Translations under genes and position numbers: made by a program
Origin: Blautia sp.
Lineage (GTDB): Bacteria; Bacillota; Clostridia; Lachnospirales; Lachnospiraceae
Direction: 5' to 3'
Assembly (NCBI GenBank): GCA_017475035.1
Contig: JAFVGK010000033.1
Location: forward strand, 1-64,000
DNA length: 64,000 nucleotides
In this document: positions 25,526 through 33,098 of the stretch, in pieces
Layout of the letters: the number at the start of each line of letters is the position of its first letter
Numbering within the stretch: the stretch's first letter is position 1
Notes under the pieces: model-generated
Told to the model about the DNA's origin: nothing
The model's database searches: none
What the model saw: the letters and a program-made list of their open reading frames with translations, nothing else

Positions 25526-26386
25526 ATAACAGAGAAAATGTTTTTTAAAAGCACCTGCGATAGCCGACAGGTGCTTTTCTCTTTTGAAACAGACCTTTAT
25601 GGGCCGGCAGAAATGGTCATCGGTAAGATGCAGAAGCCGGATCCTTTTGTCGTTTCTGTATATTTCAGCGCTGCCCTCCGGTACGAACCCCGCGGCGATC
25701 CCGTTGGCGATCAACCGCAGATGGGGATCCCTTGAATCGACACAATGGACATGCGCCATCCGGACATTCTGAGCCAGGCAGACATGGAACGGATATTCAT
25801 ATTCCGTCCTGTACCTGAGGAAGACAAAAGGCAGGCCGTCCATCATACGGACCGGAACCGACACCCTTTCGGCCAGGGAACAGTCCGTCTTTACCGCGAA
25901 GTAATATTTTTCGGTATAAAAATCATAACCTTTGAATTTCAGGAAGATCAATTCATCCGGATAGATGATCAGATCATATTTATTGATGTCTGGCAGTTCG
26001 GAGCTGTCCGACAATGTGTCGATCCTAAATTCCACATTGGAATAAGCAAGCCTGAACATGGACATGCAGCTGAACAGACGCGGTTCCATACTCATGGCAC
26101 AGATCCTGATGATATTGTCTCCTCCCTCGGACATGTGCCGGAGATCTTTGGTCACGGCATCCGTTTCTTCCAGGATCCTTTCACAGCTTTGCAGGAATCT
26201 CCTTCCGGCGTCATTCAGGACGAGCTTTTTTCCGAACCGGTCAAAAAATCTGATCCCGAATTCCTCTTCGAGCGCCAGGATGTTTTTGGAGATGGCAGAC
26301 TGGGAAATGTGCATGAGCTCGGCCGTCTTTGTCACGTTTTCAAGCTTTGCGGCGATAACAAAAGTTCTAAGATTCTGTATGTTCAT
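25508..26386 (-). CDS. LysR-family transcriptional regulator
   Basis: The 292-residue protein has an N-terminal HTH (MNIQNLRTFVIAAKLENVTK, ISQSAISKNILALEEEFGIR, FFDRFGKKLVLNDAG) and a C-terminal effector domain. Start MNIQNLRTF at 26386 matches the family; the ribosome-binding site is weak. It is divergent from the tungsten oxidoreductase operon across a 354-base region and is the obvious candidate regulator for it. Its 3' end contains the stem AAAAGCACCTG (25547-25557) / CAGGTGCTTTT (25568-25578), which on the plus strand is followed by T-rich sequence and may terminate the ThiF-like gene. Confidence 0.92.
   Translation of the reverse strand: MNIQNLRTFVIAAKLENVTKTAELMHISQSAISKNILALEEEFGIRFFDRFGKKLVLNDAGRRFLQSCERILEETDAVTKDLRHMSEGGDNIIRICAMSMEPRLFSCMSMFRLAYSNVEFRIDTLSDSSELPDINKYDLIIYPDELIFLKFKGYDFYTEKYYFAVKTDCSLAERVSVPVRMMDGLPFVFLRYRTEYEYPFHVCLAQNVRMAHVHCVDSRDPHLRLIANGIAAGFVPEGSAEIYRNDKRIRLLHLTDDHFCRPIKVCFKREKHLSAIAGAFKKHFLCYFNLLT
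25547..25585 (+). terminator. Terminator-like hairpin inside the LysR 3' end
   Basis: An 11-bp perfect stem with a 10-base loop is followed on the plus strand by CTCTTTT. It would terminate transcription of the ThiF-like gene while also encoding the C-terminus of LysR on the other strand. Confidence 0.65.
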
Positions 26387-26508
26387 AATAGTGTCATTAT
26401 AACATCTGCTTATTCCAAAACGCAATATCCGATATGGTTTTCCGTATTTTTATAAAGGATCGATGTGTACTATAATTATAATAAGCAAATAGTATGCCTG
26501 CTTTTTAC

Positions 26509-26580
26509 ATTCGTTTACCGTGCCGGATTCACGCCGTGGAGGCGGAACTGTTTTGTGGTAAATTCGCACGCATACTATAA
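26509..26580 (+). repeat. Family C repeat, copy 1
   Basis: ATTCGTTTACCGTGCCGGAT, then CACGCCG, GGCGG and GGTAAATTCG, ending CGCATACTATAAT. It matches the copy at 50294-50365 over about 72 bases with the same order of parts. It is non-coding. Confidence 0.7.
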
Positions 26581-26605
26581 TGTATACATTCTAAGTGAAG
26601 CCCTG

Positions 26606-26705
26606 AGGAGACAGATTTTGCTGCTTCGGCAGCCCAACTGCCGAAGCAGCAAAATCGTCATCCGATGACATGAGTCAACGTACAGAACTTCGTTTTGGGA
26701 GGAGG
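26606..26705 (+). repeat. Family B repeat, copy 3 (best-preserved)
   Basis: The copy contains a perfect 18-bp stem, left arm ATTTTGCTGCTTCGGCAG and right arm CTGCCGAAGCAGCAAAAT with a 5-base loop. Next come GTCATCCGATGAC (small hairpin), GTCAACGTACAGAACTTCG and TTTTGGGAGGAGG. In most copies CAAAAC-TTC-GTTTTG forms a tiny hairpin just before the ribosome-binding site. It lies immediately upstream of the ferredoxin-like gene of the tungsten operon. Confidence 0.9.
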
Positions 26706-26740
26706 TGAAGGGTATTAAGGACATTAATGCCCGAACGGAT

Positions 26741-27214
26741 ATGAAACAAATAGTGATAAAACCGGAAAAATGTATCGGATGCCGGACCTGCGAACTGGCG
26801 TGCTCATTCGGACACTTTGGCGTTTTCAACCCGAAGCTTGCCAATATCCATGTTTTTGAGTATGAAAAGGCGGCCGTGGCTATTCCGATGATGTGTCTGC
26901 AGTGCGAGAATCCTTCCTGCCTGAAGGTATGCCCCGTCAATGCCATTACTCGTGATGAGAACAACGCTGTCGTGATCAACTACAAAAAGTGCATCGGCTG
27001 CAAGATGTGCATGAACGCTTGCCCGCTGGGCAATATTTCCTATCATCCGCTGGCAGCGAAGGTATTCAAATGCGATCTTTGCGGCGGAGACCCGAAATGC
27101 GTCAGGTACTGTCCGGGACATGCTCTTGAATTTACGGACACAGATGCGATCCAGGACAAGAGGGCTGCCGTAAGCGCTCAATACAGAGATCTTATCGGAG
27201 AGGAGGCGCAGTAA
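26741..27214 (+). CDS. Ferredoxin-like small subunit of the tungsten oxidoreductase
   Basis: The 157-residue polyferredoxin has four CxxCxxCxxxC-like clusters (CIGCRTCELAC, CLQCENPSCLKVC, CIGCKMCMNAC, CDLCGGDPKCVRYC) and resembles AorA/WorS-type electron-transfer subunits. It probably passes electrons from the tungsten subunit to the NuoEFG-like module. The start is uncertain. GTG 26705 overlaps the AGGAGG supplied by the family B repeat, while ATG 26741 has no good site of its own but overlaps the stop of a five-codon leader ORF (ATGA). I prefer 26741. The stop overlaps the next start as TAATG. Confidence 0.88.
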   Translation: MKQIVIKPEKCIGCRTCELACSFGHFGVFNPKLANIHVFEYEKAAVAIPMMCLQCENPSCLKVCPVNAITRDENNAVVINYKKCIGCKMCMNACPLGNISYHPLAAKVFKCDLCGGDPKCVRYCPGHALEFTDTDAIQDKRAAVSAQYRDLIGEEAQ

Positions 27215-29013
27215 TGAATAACGGATATGTCGGAACAATACTTCGTGTCAACCTTGACACCGGTAAAATTTCCAAAGAACCTCTGAACGATAAAAGCGCA
27301 CAGGATTTTGTCGGGGCCAGAGGACTCGGAACGAAATATTTCTGCGATGAATGCGATCCCAAATGTGATCCGCTGGGACATGACAACAATCTGATCTTTA
27401 TGACCGGGCCTCTGACAGGTACCTTTGCGACGTCCTCGGGACGTTACAATGTCATCTGCAAATCCCCTCTCACCGGAACCATTGAAGCTTCCAATTCGGG
27501 CGGACATTTTGGCCCGGAGCTCAAATACGCGGGGTATGACGGCATTATCTTTGAAGGGGTGTCTGACAAGCCTGTCTATCTTTATATCAATGACGACACC
27601 GTGGAACTGCGTGACGCATCTGCTCTATGGGGTAGTGACGTGTTTGATACAACGGAAGCTCTTTACAAAGAATGCGGCGAGAATTTCCGCGTAGCCGCCA
27701 TCTCCGCCGCTGCCGAACAGGGCGTCCTGTTTGCCGGCGTCATGAATGACAAGCATCGCGCGGCCGGCAGAGGTGGTACCGGCGCGGTTATGGGCTCCAA
27801 AAAGCTCAAAGCCATCGTGGTTAAGGGGACAAAGTCAGTTAAAGTGGCGCATCCCGACGAATTCTTCAAGGTCTGCGCCGACGCGAGAGAGAAGCTGGCA
27901 GCTCATCCCGTTACAGGAGCCGGTCTCGGACAGCTCGGTACCATGATCCTGGTCAACATTGTCAACAGTGTCGGCGGCCTGCCGGTTAACAATGGCCGTG
28001 ACGGGGCTCTCTTCCCATTGGCCGACGATATCTCCGGCGAAACGCTTGCGGCAAAGCATCTCATCCGCAACAAGGGCTGTTTTGGCTGTTCGATCGGATG
28101 CGGCAGGCTGGTGGACATCGCGTCAGGCGCATTTAAATCCAGAGGAGAGGGTCCGGAATACGAAGCCGGCTGGTCCTTCGGATCGGACTGCGGGGTGAGT
28201 GATCTCGGTGCGGTCTGCAAGGCGAATTTCCTTTGCAATCAGTACGGTCTTGACCCGATCACGATGGGTGCCACGATCGCGTGTGCGATGGAGCTTTTTG
28301 AGATGGGCTGCATCAAGGAAGAAGAAATCGGCTTCCCGCTCAGGTTCGGTGACGCCCAGGCCATGGTCGATGCGACCGAGATGACCTGCAAAGGAGAAGG
28401 ATTCGGCAGAATCCTGGGGCTCGGATCCTATCGTATGGCTGAGAAATACGGTCATCCGGAGCTTTCAATGTCCGTCAAGAAACAGGAGATGCCGGCCTAT
28501 GACGCCCGTGCGATCCAGGGAATCGGTCTCAACTATGCTACATCCAACAGAGGCGGCTGCCATGTGAGAGGCTACATGATCTCTCCTGAGGTTCTTGGCA
28601 TCCCGGTGGCGATGGATCCGCTGGTGACGGAGAACAAAGCGTCCATGCTTAAGGTCTTCCAGGATCTGACAGCGCTGTGCGACTCTTCGGGCATCTGTCT
28701 GTTTACGACATTTGGCCAGGGGCTGCCCGAAATCGCTGCCATGCTCCGTGAAGCCTGCGGATGGGATGAATCCGATGAAGATATCCTGCTCAAGGGTGAG
28801 CGTATCTGGAATCTGGAAAAGAAATTCAATATCGTTGCCGGTGTGGAGAAGGATACGCTGCCGCCACGTCTTCTGAGAGAAAAACTGAAAAACGGACCGG
28901 CCGCCGGAAAAGTCAGCGAGCTGCAGGTCATGCTCAAAGAGTACTATGCTGTCCGCGGATGGGACGAAGAGGGTATCCCGACCAGGGAAAAGGATGTACA
29001 GCTCGGTCTTTAA
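27214..29013 (+). CDS. Tungsten aldehyde:ferredoxin oxidoreductase (AOR/WOR family)
   Basis: The 599-residue catalytic subunit oxidises aldehydes to acids with a bis-pterin tungsten cofactor and a [4Fe-4S] cluster. Cluster ligands are visible as C289, C292 and C296 (GCFGCSIGC) and C495 in CDSSGIC, matching the C288/C291/C295/C494 pattern of Pyrococcus AOR. The family N-terminus (GTILRVNLDTGKI) and MTGPLTGTFATSSGRYNVI are present. It follows the polyferredoxin with a TAATG overlap. The NuoE/F/G-like genes downstream point to the WOR type with an NAD- and ferredoxin-coupled partner, as known from Acetomicrobium and gut Clostridia. Confidence 0.95.
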   Translation: MNNGYVGTILRVNLDTGKISKEPLNDKSAQDFVGARGLGTKYFCDECDPKCDPLGHDNNLIFMTGPLTGTFATSSGRYNVICKSPLTGTIEASNSGGHFGPELKYAGYDGIIFEGVSDKPVYLYINDDTVELRDASALWGSDVFDTTEALYKECGENFRVAAISAAAEQGVLFAGVMNDKHRAAGRGGTGAVMGSKKLKAIVVKGTKSVKVAHPDEFFKVCADAREKLAAHPVTGAGLGQLGTMILVNIVNSVGGLPVNNGRDGALFPLADDISGETLAAKHLIRNKGCFGCSIGCGRLVDIASGAFKSRGEGPEYEAGWSFGSDCGVSDLGAVCKANFLCNQYGLDPITMGATIACAMELFEMGCIKEEEIGFPLRFGDAQAMVDATEMTCKGEGFGRILGLGSYRMAEKYGHPELSMSVKKQEMPAYDARAIQGIGLNYATSNRGGCHVRGYMISPEVLGIPVAMDPLVTENKASMLKVFQDLTALCDSSGICLFTTFGQGLPEIAAMLREACGWDESDEDILLKGERIWNLEKKFNIVAGVEKDTLPPRLLREKLKNGPAAGKVSELQVMLKEYYAVRGWDEEGIPTREKDVQLGL

Positions 29014-29155
29014 GACGAAGCACGATCCGGTACAAAACCGGTGAGGGAAACGTCGGTGCTTATCGGTAAACGGTTAAAATCCGGAAGCGGTATCCGCTTC
29101 CGGATTTATTATGACAGCGGAGGCGATTGGAACGGTTTTCCGGAGGTTCAAGAGT

Positions 29156-29440
29156 ATGATTGTTAAGTTCTTTGCTTTTTTCAGAAACAGTGACTTTGCG
29201 GGCTGTAAGGAAATGCAGTGGCCCCAGGAAGCCGGCTCCGTCTATGAGCTTTGCCATCAGATCGCGGACCGGTTCGGCCCGAAGTTCCGAAATGAGCTGC
29301 TGACGCCTGACGGTGAGGAAATTTCAGACAGGTCCTTTGTTCTGGTCAATGGACGCCGTATCGAATTTCTGAACGGTATTCATACGGTTCTTCATGATAC
29401 GGATACGGTATTTATATTTCCCGTCGTTGCGGGAGGGTAA
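29156..29440 (+). CDS. MoaD/ThiS-family sulfur-carrier protein
   Basis: The 94-residue ubiquitin-like protein ends in the required Gly-Gly (FPVVAGG), which is adenylated and thiocarboxylated by a MoeB/ThiF enzyme. GGAGG at 29142-29146 and ATG 29156 (MIVKFFAFFRN) set the start. MoaD-like genes are typical in AOR operons. The likely activating enzyme is the gene at 24754. No MoaE gene, the usual partner, is visible in the window. Confidence 0.88.
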   Translation: MIVKFFAFFRNSDFAGCKEMQWPQEAGSVYELCHQIADRFGPKFRNELLTPDGEEISDRSFVLVNGRRIEFLNGIHTVLHDTDTVFIFPVVAGG

Positions 29441-29732
29441 GGGTCTGTACACAGATAACCTTTACATCTTACTTGTAGTGTAAGGAGCTGTGCATAAATA
29501 ACCTTTACATCCTGCGCCATCTGTATAGGTTGTTTCTGCACAGCTCCTAAGGGCTGCCACGTAAATAAATGGATCAATTCTCGCGTCTGAATCACTGTAT
29601 GCTTCGTTGTCCTCGGTCGTCGATGCCCGCATCGACTTCCTCCTCCGCCTCGCCTGCAGTGATTTATCCTGTGTGACTTGTCCATTTATTTTCGCGGCTA
29701 TCCTAAGTTAACAGAAAGGCAGGTACTGATCA
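29441..29732. repeat. Family D: compound palindromic element between moaD-like and nuoE-like genes
   Basis: Three nested or adjacent inverted repeats fill this gap. AGGAGCTGTGCA (29483-29494) pairs with TGCACAGCTCCT (29537-29548). An imperfect 25-bp pair ending in AAATAAATGGA / TCCATTTATTT spans about 29549-29706. Inside it are AATCACTG (29590-29597) / CAGTGATT (29657-29664) and a central perfect GTCGATGC-CC-GCATCGAC (29619-29636). ATAACCTTTACATC also occurs twice directly. This looks like a MITE-like insertion that folds as a large cruciform or RNA. No other copy is in the window. Confidence 0.75.
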
Positions 29733-30200
29733 TTGTCTGTGAGTATAGAAAAAATCGATGAGATCCTGCATTCTTATCCGGCTGTTCCGCATTACAGCCT
29801 GGCGATCATGCAGGATCTGCAGCATGAATTCCAATATATCCCGAGAGAGGGCCTGGAGGCGCTGGCACGTTACCTGGACATGCCTTTGTCTTCTCTCTAT
29901 TCCATGGCCACCTTTTATAAGGCTTTGTCGCTCAAACCGAAGGGCAGGCACATCATCAGGCTTTGCGATGGTACAGCCTGTCACATCAGAGGATCCATGA
30001 CTCTCGTTGAGGGTGTGACCAGGATTCTTGGCATTTCCGATGGAGAAACGACACAGGACGGGCTCTTCAGCCTGGAACTGGTGAATTGTCTTGGCTCCTG
30101 CGCGCTTGCGCCTGTTATGGTTGTGGATGATACCTATTATGGGAAAATGACCATAGAGAAGCTTCCCAAGGTATTGAATACATACAGAGAGGAGGGATGA
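29733..30200 (+). CDS. NuoE-like [2Fe-2S] subunit
   Basis: The 155-residue protein matches the 24-kDa NADH dehydrogenase/HndA family. An N-terminal helical part (IDEILHSYPAVPHYSLAIMQ) precedes a thioredoxin-fold [2Fe-2S] domain with CDGTAC and later CLGSC, the four ligands. The start is TTG 29733 (AGGCAGG upstream) or GTG 29739. It is the first of three subunits (NuoE, NuoF, NuoG-N) that pass electrons between NADH, flavin and iron-sulfur clusters for the tungsten enzyme. Confidence 0.9.
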   Translation: MSVSIEKIDEILHSYPAVPHYSLAIMQDLQHEFQYIPREGLEALARYLDMPLSSLYSMATFYKALSLKPKGRHIIRLCDGTACHIRGSMTLVEGVTRILGISDGETTQDGLFSLELVNCLGSCALAPVMVVDDTYYGKMTIEKLPKVLNTYREEG

Positions 30201-30203
30201 CTG

Positions 30204-32105
30204 ATGAAAACTGTCCGTATCTGCTGCGGTACCGGCTGTCTTGCTAACGGCAGCGCCAAAGTGGCTGAGGAGTTTGAACGTCTTCTTAAAGAGAGCGGGC
30301 CGGAAGCCGGATTTGAATGCAGGATCAAACGTACCGGCTGCAATGGGTTCTGTGAAAACGGGCCGCTTGTCACGATCCTTCCGGATGAAATATCCTACTA
30401 TCATGTCAAAGTGTCTGATGTGAAGGAGATCATCGAGAAAACCGTCGAAAAAGGAGAACTCGTCGAAAGACTCCTGTATAAAAATGATAAAGGGGAGTCT
30501 GTGAGGAGCCAGGAGGAAAATCCGTTCTATGCCCCTCAGATGAAGATCGCGCTGCGCAATATCGGAAAAATCAACCCGTCGGACATACAGGATTATATTG
30601 CGGCGGGAGGCTATGACGGACTCAGAAAAGCCCTGTCCATGACGCAGGAGGAAATCATAGAGCAGATCGAAGCCTCAGGCCTGCGCGGCCGCGGGGGAGC
30701 CGGTTTTCCTACCGGACGGAAGTGGCGTACGGCGCTTGAATATGATAATTACCCCAAATACGTAGTCTGTAACGGTGATGAAGGCGATCCCGGCGCATTC
30801 ATGGACAGATCCATACTCGAAGGCGATCCGCACAGTGTGGTCGAAGGCCTTGCCATATGCGCCATGGCGATCGGTTCGGAACAGGGATATCTGTATATCA
30901 GGGACGAGTATAATCTGGCGGTGGAAAACGTGAGAAGGGCTCTGAAGGATGCCGAAAATGCCGGCTTCATCGGTGACGACATCTGTGGAACCGGCAGAAA
31001 GCTTCATCTTGAAGTCGTCAGAGGCGGAGGCGCATTTGTCTGCGGTGAGTCGACTGCCCTGATGCAGTCCATAGAGGGAAAGGTCGGAGAACCCCGGGCG
31101 AAATATATCCGATCCGTGCAGAGAGGCCTTTGGAATCAGCCTACCGTCCTCAACAATGTAGAGACACTGGCCAATGTACCTTACATTATCAGCCATGGCG
31201 GGGCGGCCTACGCATTGGTCGGGACAGAAAAGAGTAAAGGAACCAAGGTATTTGCCATGGTGGGCAAGGTCAGACGGACAGGTCTTGTCGAAGTTCCCAT
31301 GGGAACCACCCTGCGCAGCCTGATATTTGAGACAGGCGGCGGGATCAAGGGCGGGCGGCCGTTTAAGGCAGTTCAGACAGGAGGACCGTCGGGAGGCTGT
31401 ATTCCGGAAAGCCTTCTTGACCTTCCGGTGGATTTTGATACGTTGAAAGAATATGGCGCCATGATGGGATCGGGCGGCATGATCGTCATGGATGACCGCA
31501 GCTGTATGGTTGACGTCGCACGCTATTATATCAATTTTCTCTGCGGGGAATCCTGCGGGAAGTGTACACCCTGCCGCGAAGGGCTCAAACAGATGCTTTC
31601 GATCCTGACCGATATCTGTGAAGGGCGAGGCAGGATGGAGGATCTTGATCTCCTTGAATCGCTGAGTGAGACCATGATCGACTGTTCGCTCTGCGCCCTG
31701 GGGAAATCCGCGCCGAATCCTGTGCTCACCACGCTGAAATATTTCAGGAACGAATATGAAGCCCACATCCTTGAACACAGGTGTCCTGCCGGAGTCTGCA
31801 AGGCTCTTACCACATTCCGGATTGACCCCGAAGCCTGCAGAGGTTGCACGTCCTGTGCAAGATCGTGTCCTGCCGGCGCAATCAGCGGATCGGTGAAAAA
31901 GCCTCACAGTATCGACCCCGCAAAATGCATTTCCTGCGGCAGCTGCCGTGAGACATGCCGTTTCGACGCAGTGCGCACAGAGGGGAAACAGATTATGTCT
32001 TCGGCAGCCCAACTGCCAAAACAGCAAAATCGTCATCCGAAGACCTTGCGTCAACGTATAAAACTTCTTTTGGGAGGAGGCGGATACAATGATCATCAGG
32101 ATTGA
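30204..32105 (+). CDS. NuoF-like NADH/FMN subunit with extra ferredoxin domains
   Basis: The 633-residue protein runs: N-terminal [2Fe-2S] thioredoxin-like domain (CCGTGCLANG, CNGFCENG); FMN/NADH domain with GLRGRGGAGFPTGRKW near residue 155 and NGDEGDPGAFMDRSILEGDP near residue 190; SLBB segment; [4Fe-4S] domain ESCGKCTPCREG near residue 450; and two C-terminal ferredoxin clusters (CRGCTSCARSC, CISCGSCRETC). This is the HndC/electron-bifurcating NuoF layout. The last roughly 38 residues are encoded by a family B repeat, so the native C-terminus has been replaced by a repeat-derived tail. The stop overlaps the next gene by 17 bases. Confidence 0.92.
   Translation: MKTVRICCGTGCLANGSAKVAEEFERLLKESGPEAGFECRIKRTGCNGFCENGPLVTILPDEISYYHVKVSDVKEIIEKTVEKGELVERLLYKNDKGESVRSQEENPFYAPQMKIALRNIGKINPSDIQDYIAAGGYDGLRKALSMTQEEIIEQIEASGLRGRGGAGFPTGRKWRTALEYDNYPKYVVCNGDEGDPGAFMDRSILEGDPHSVVEGLAICAMAIGSEQGYLYIRDEYNLAVENVRRALKDAENAGFIGDDICGTGRKLHLEVVRGGGAFVCGESTALMQSIEGKVGEPRAKYIRSVQRGLWNQPTVLNNVETLANVPYIISHGGAAYALVGTEKSKGTKVFAMVGKVRRTGLVEVPMGTTLRSLIFETGGGIKGGRPFKAVQTGGPSGGCIPESLLDLPVDFDTLKEYGAMMGSGGMIVMDDRSCMVDVARYYINFLCGESCGKCTPCREGLKQMLSILTDICEGRGRMEDLDLLESLSETMIDCSLCALGKSAPNPVLTTLKYFRNEYEAHILEHRCPAGVCKALTTFRIDPEACRGCTSCARSCPAGAISGSVKKPHSIDPAKCISCGSCRETCRFDAVRTEGKQIMSSAAQLPKQQNRHPKTLRQRIKLLLGGGGYNDHQD
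31986..32085 (+). repeat. Family B repeat, copy 4 (overlaps NuoF-like 3' end)
   Basis: TCTTCGGCAGCCCAACTGCC with partner AAAACAGCAAAATCG, then GTCATCCGAAGACCTTGCGT, CAACGTATAAAACTTC and TTTTGGGAGGAGG. The right arm of the big hairpin is slightly mutated. It is translated in frame as the NuoF-like C-terminal tail, and its GGGAGGAGG serves ATG 32089. Confidence 0.9.
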
Positions 32106-32841
32106 CGGTAAAGAATGTGCCTGCGAAAAAGGGGAATATCTGCTGACGGTAGCGCGCCGAAACGGGATCTTTATCCCCACTCTGTGCCAGCATGATTCTC
32201 AGGAGGACGGCATGGGCGCCTGCAGACTCTGTATTGTGGAGATTACCGACCGAGGCAGAAAGAGTGTCGTGGTTTCCTGTGTATATCCTGTAAATCATGA
32301 GATTGAAGTCGAGACCAACAGTGCAAGGATTCTTCGTGAGCGCAGGATGATTCTGGCTCTTTTGGCCAGCCGCGCCTCCGAAAGCCTTCGAATCAGGCAG
32401 ATGTGTGATTTTTATGAGGTGCCCCGGATAGATCGGTTCGTAAAGTCTCCGGGGGAAAAATGCGTGATGTGTGGTCTGTGTGCGAAGGCGTGCGCTTCTT
32501 TGTCTGTCGGAGCCATTTCCACCATAAACAGGGGGATTACAAAGAAGATCTCCACTCCATACGGGGATCCAAGCACTGTCTGTATCGGGTGCGGGGCTTG
32601 CGCAAAAGTCTGTCCGACCGAAGCGATCGAATGGGAAGAGGATGAGACGACACGCACGATCTGGGGAAAGACCTTTACACTCGTTCATTGCCCGCACTGC
32701 GGCACCGTAGTGGGTACCAGGGAACAGATCGAAGAAGCTGCCCGCCGCAGCGGGCAGGAACCGGAGCTTCTGTGTGAAAGCTGCCGGAAAGAACGTATGG
32801 CCAAGGTTATGGCCGACACATACGGCTTTGAACCGTCATGA
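32089..32841 (+). CDS. NuoG N-terminal-like iron-sulfur subunit
   Basis: The 250-residue protein carries a plant-type [2Fe-2S] domain (CQHDSQEDGMGACRLC, then SCVYPV), the His/Cys cluster region of NuoG (RILRERRMILALLASRASES), two [4Fe-4S] sites (CVMCGLCAKAC, CIGCGACAKVC) and a C-terminal pair of CxxC motifs (CPHCG, CESC) that may bind zinc or another cluster. It stops before the molybdopterin domain of full NuoG, as in HydA/BfuA-type partners. The ribosome-binding site comes from the overlapping family B repeat. Confidence 0.88.
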   Translation: MIIRIDGKECACEKGEYLLTVARRNGIFIPTLCQHDSQEDGMGACRLCIVEITDRGRKSVVVSCVYPVNHEIEVETNSARILRERRMILALLASRASESLRIRQMCDFYEVPRIDRFVKSPGEKCVMCGLCAKACASLSVGAISTINRGITKKISTPYGDPSTVCIGCGACAKVCPTEAIEWEEDETTRTIWGKTFTLVHCPHCGTVVGTREQIEEAARRSGQEPELLCESCRKERMAKVMADTYGFEPS

Positions 32842-32869
32842 TGACGGACATCGGCCGGCAACATATCGA

Positions 32870-33039
32870 AATTATTTCGACCTGTGCATGGTGATCGCCG
32901 ACGTGAGCGGAAAGGGGCGTGCCCGAAGCCATAGATCTCAACAAAAAGCTTTTCGGTACGAACCGGATGCCCGATGCTCTGAACACCAAACTGCTCAGAA
33001 ATGAGGTCTTTCTGGCGAATTTGCCGGGAGACGTGTAAT
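32870..33039 (+). pseudogene. Remnant of a SpoIIE/PP2C-type phosphatase with internal deletion
   Basis: One frame reads FDLCMVIADVSGKG (32878 onward), the start of the SpoIIE PP2C core. A second frame continues with GVPEAIDLNKKLFGTNRMPD then ALN, the C-terminal SpoIIE signature, and ends at TAA 33037. The junction sits on GGCGTGCC, which could code both for the GVPAA that normally follows SGKG and for GVPEA at the far end. The middle of the domain is therefore missing, probably lost through short homology. There is no usable start. Confidence 0.7.
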
Positions 33040-33098
33040 AGGCAGTGAAAAGCGGAAAGCGGGAACAACGTGCCTGCATCAGGAAGAAAGGAAGAAGT

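Larger units (their letters stand above)
26387..26740. promoter_or_regulatory. Divergent control region of LysR gene and tungsten oxidoreductase operon
   Basis: The region holds a family C repeat (26509-26580), a family B repeat (26606-26705) and an AT-rich stretch at 26469-26480 with TATAAT at 26471. A five-codon leader ORF (ATG 26727, encoding MPERI) has AAGGA at 26717-26721, and its TGA overlaps the ATG of the ferredoxin gene at 26741. LysR binding sites are expected near 26460 but I cannot define them. Confidence 0.5.

Noticed and set aside
29441..29732. Insertion sequence
   Set aside because: No transposase frame is present; only inverted repeats are seen, so it is at most a MITE-like element.
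30675..32180. 501-codon open frame on the minus strand
   Set aside because: It is antisense to the NuoF-like gene and has no recognisable domain.
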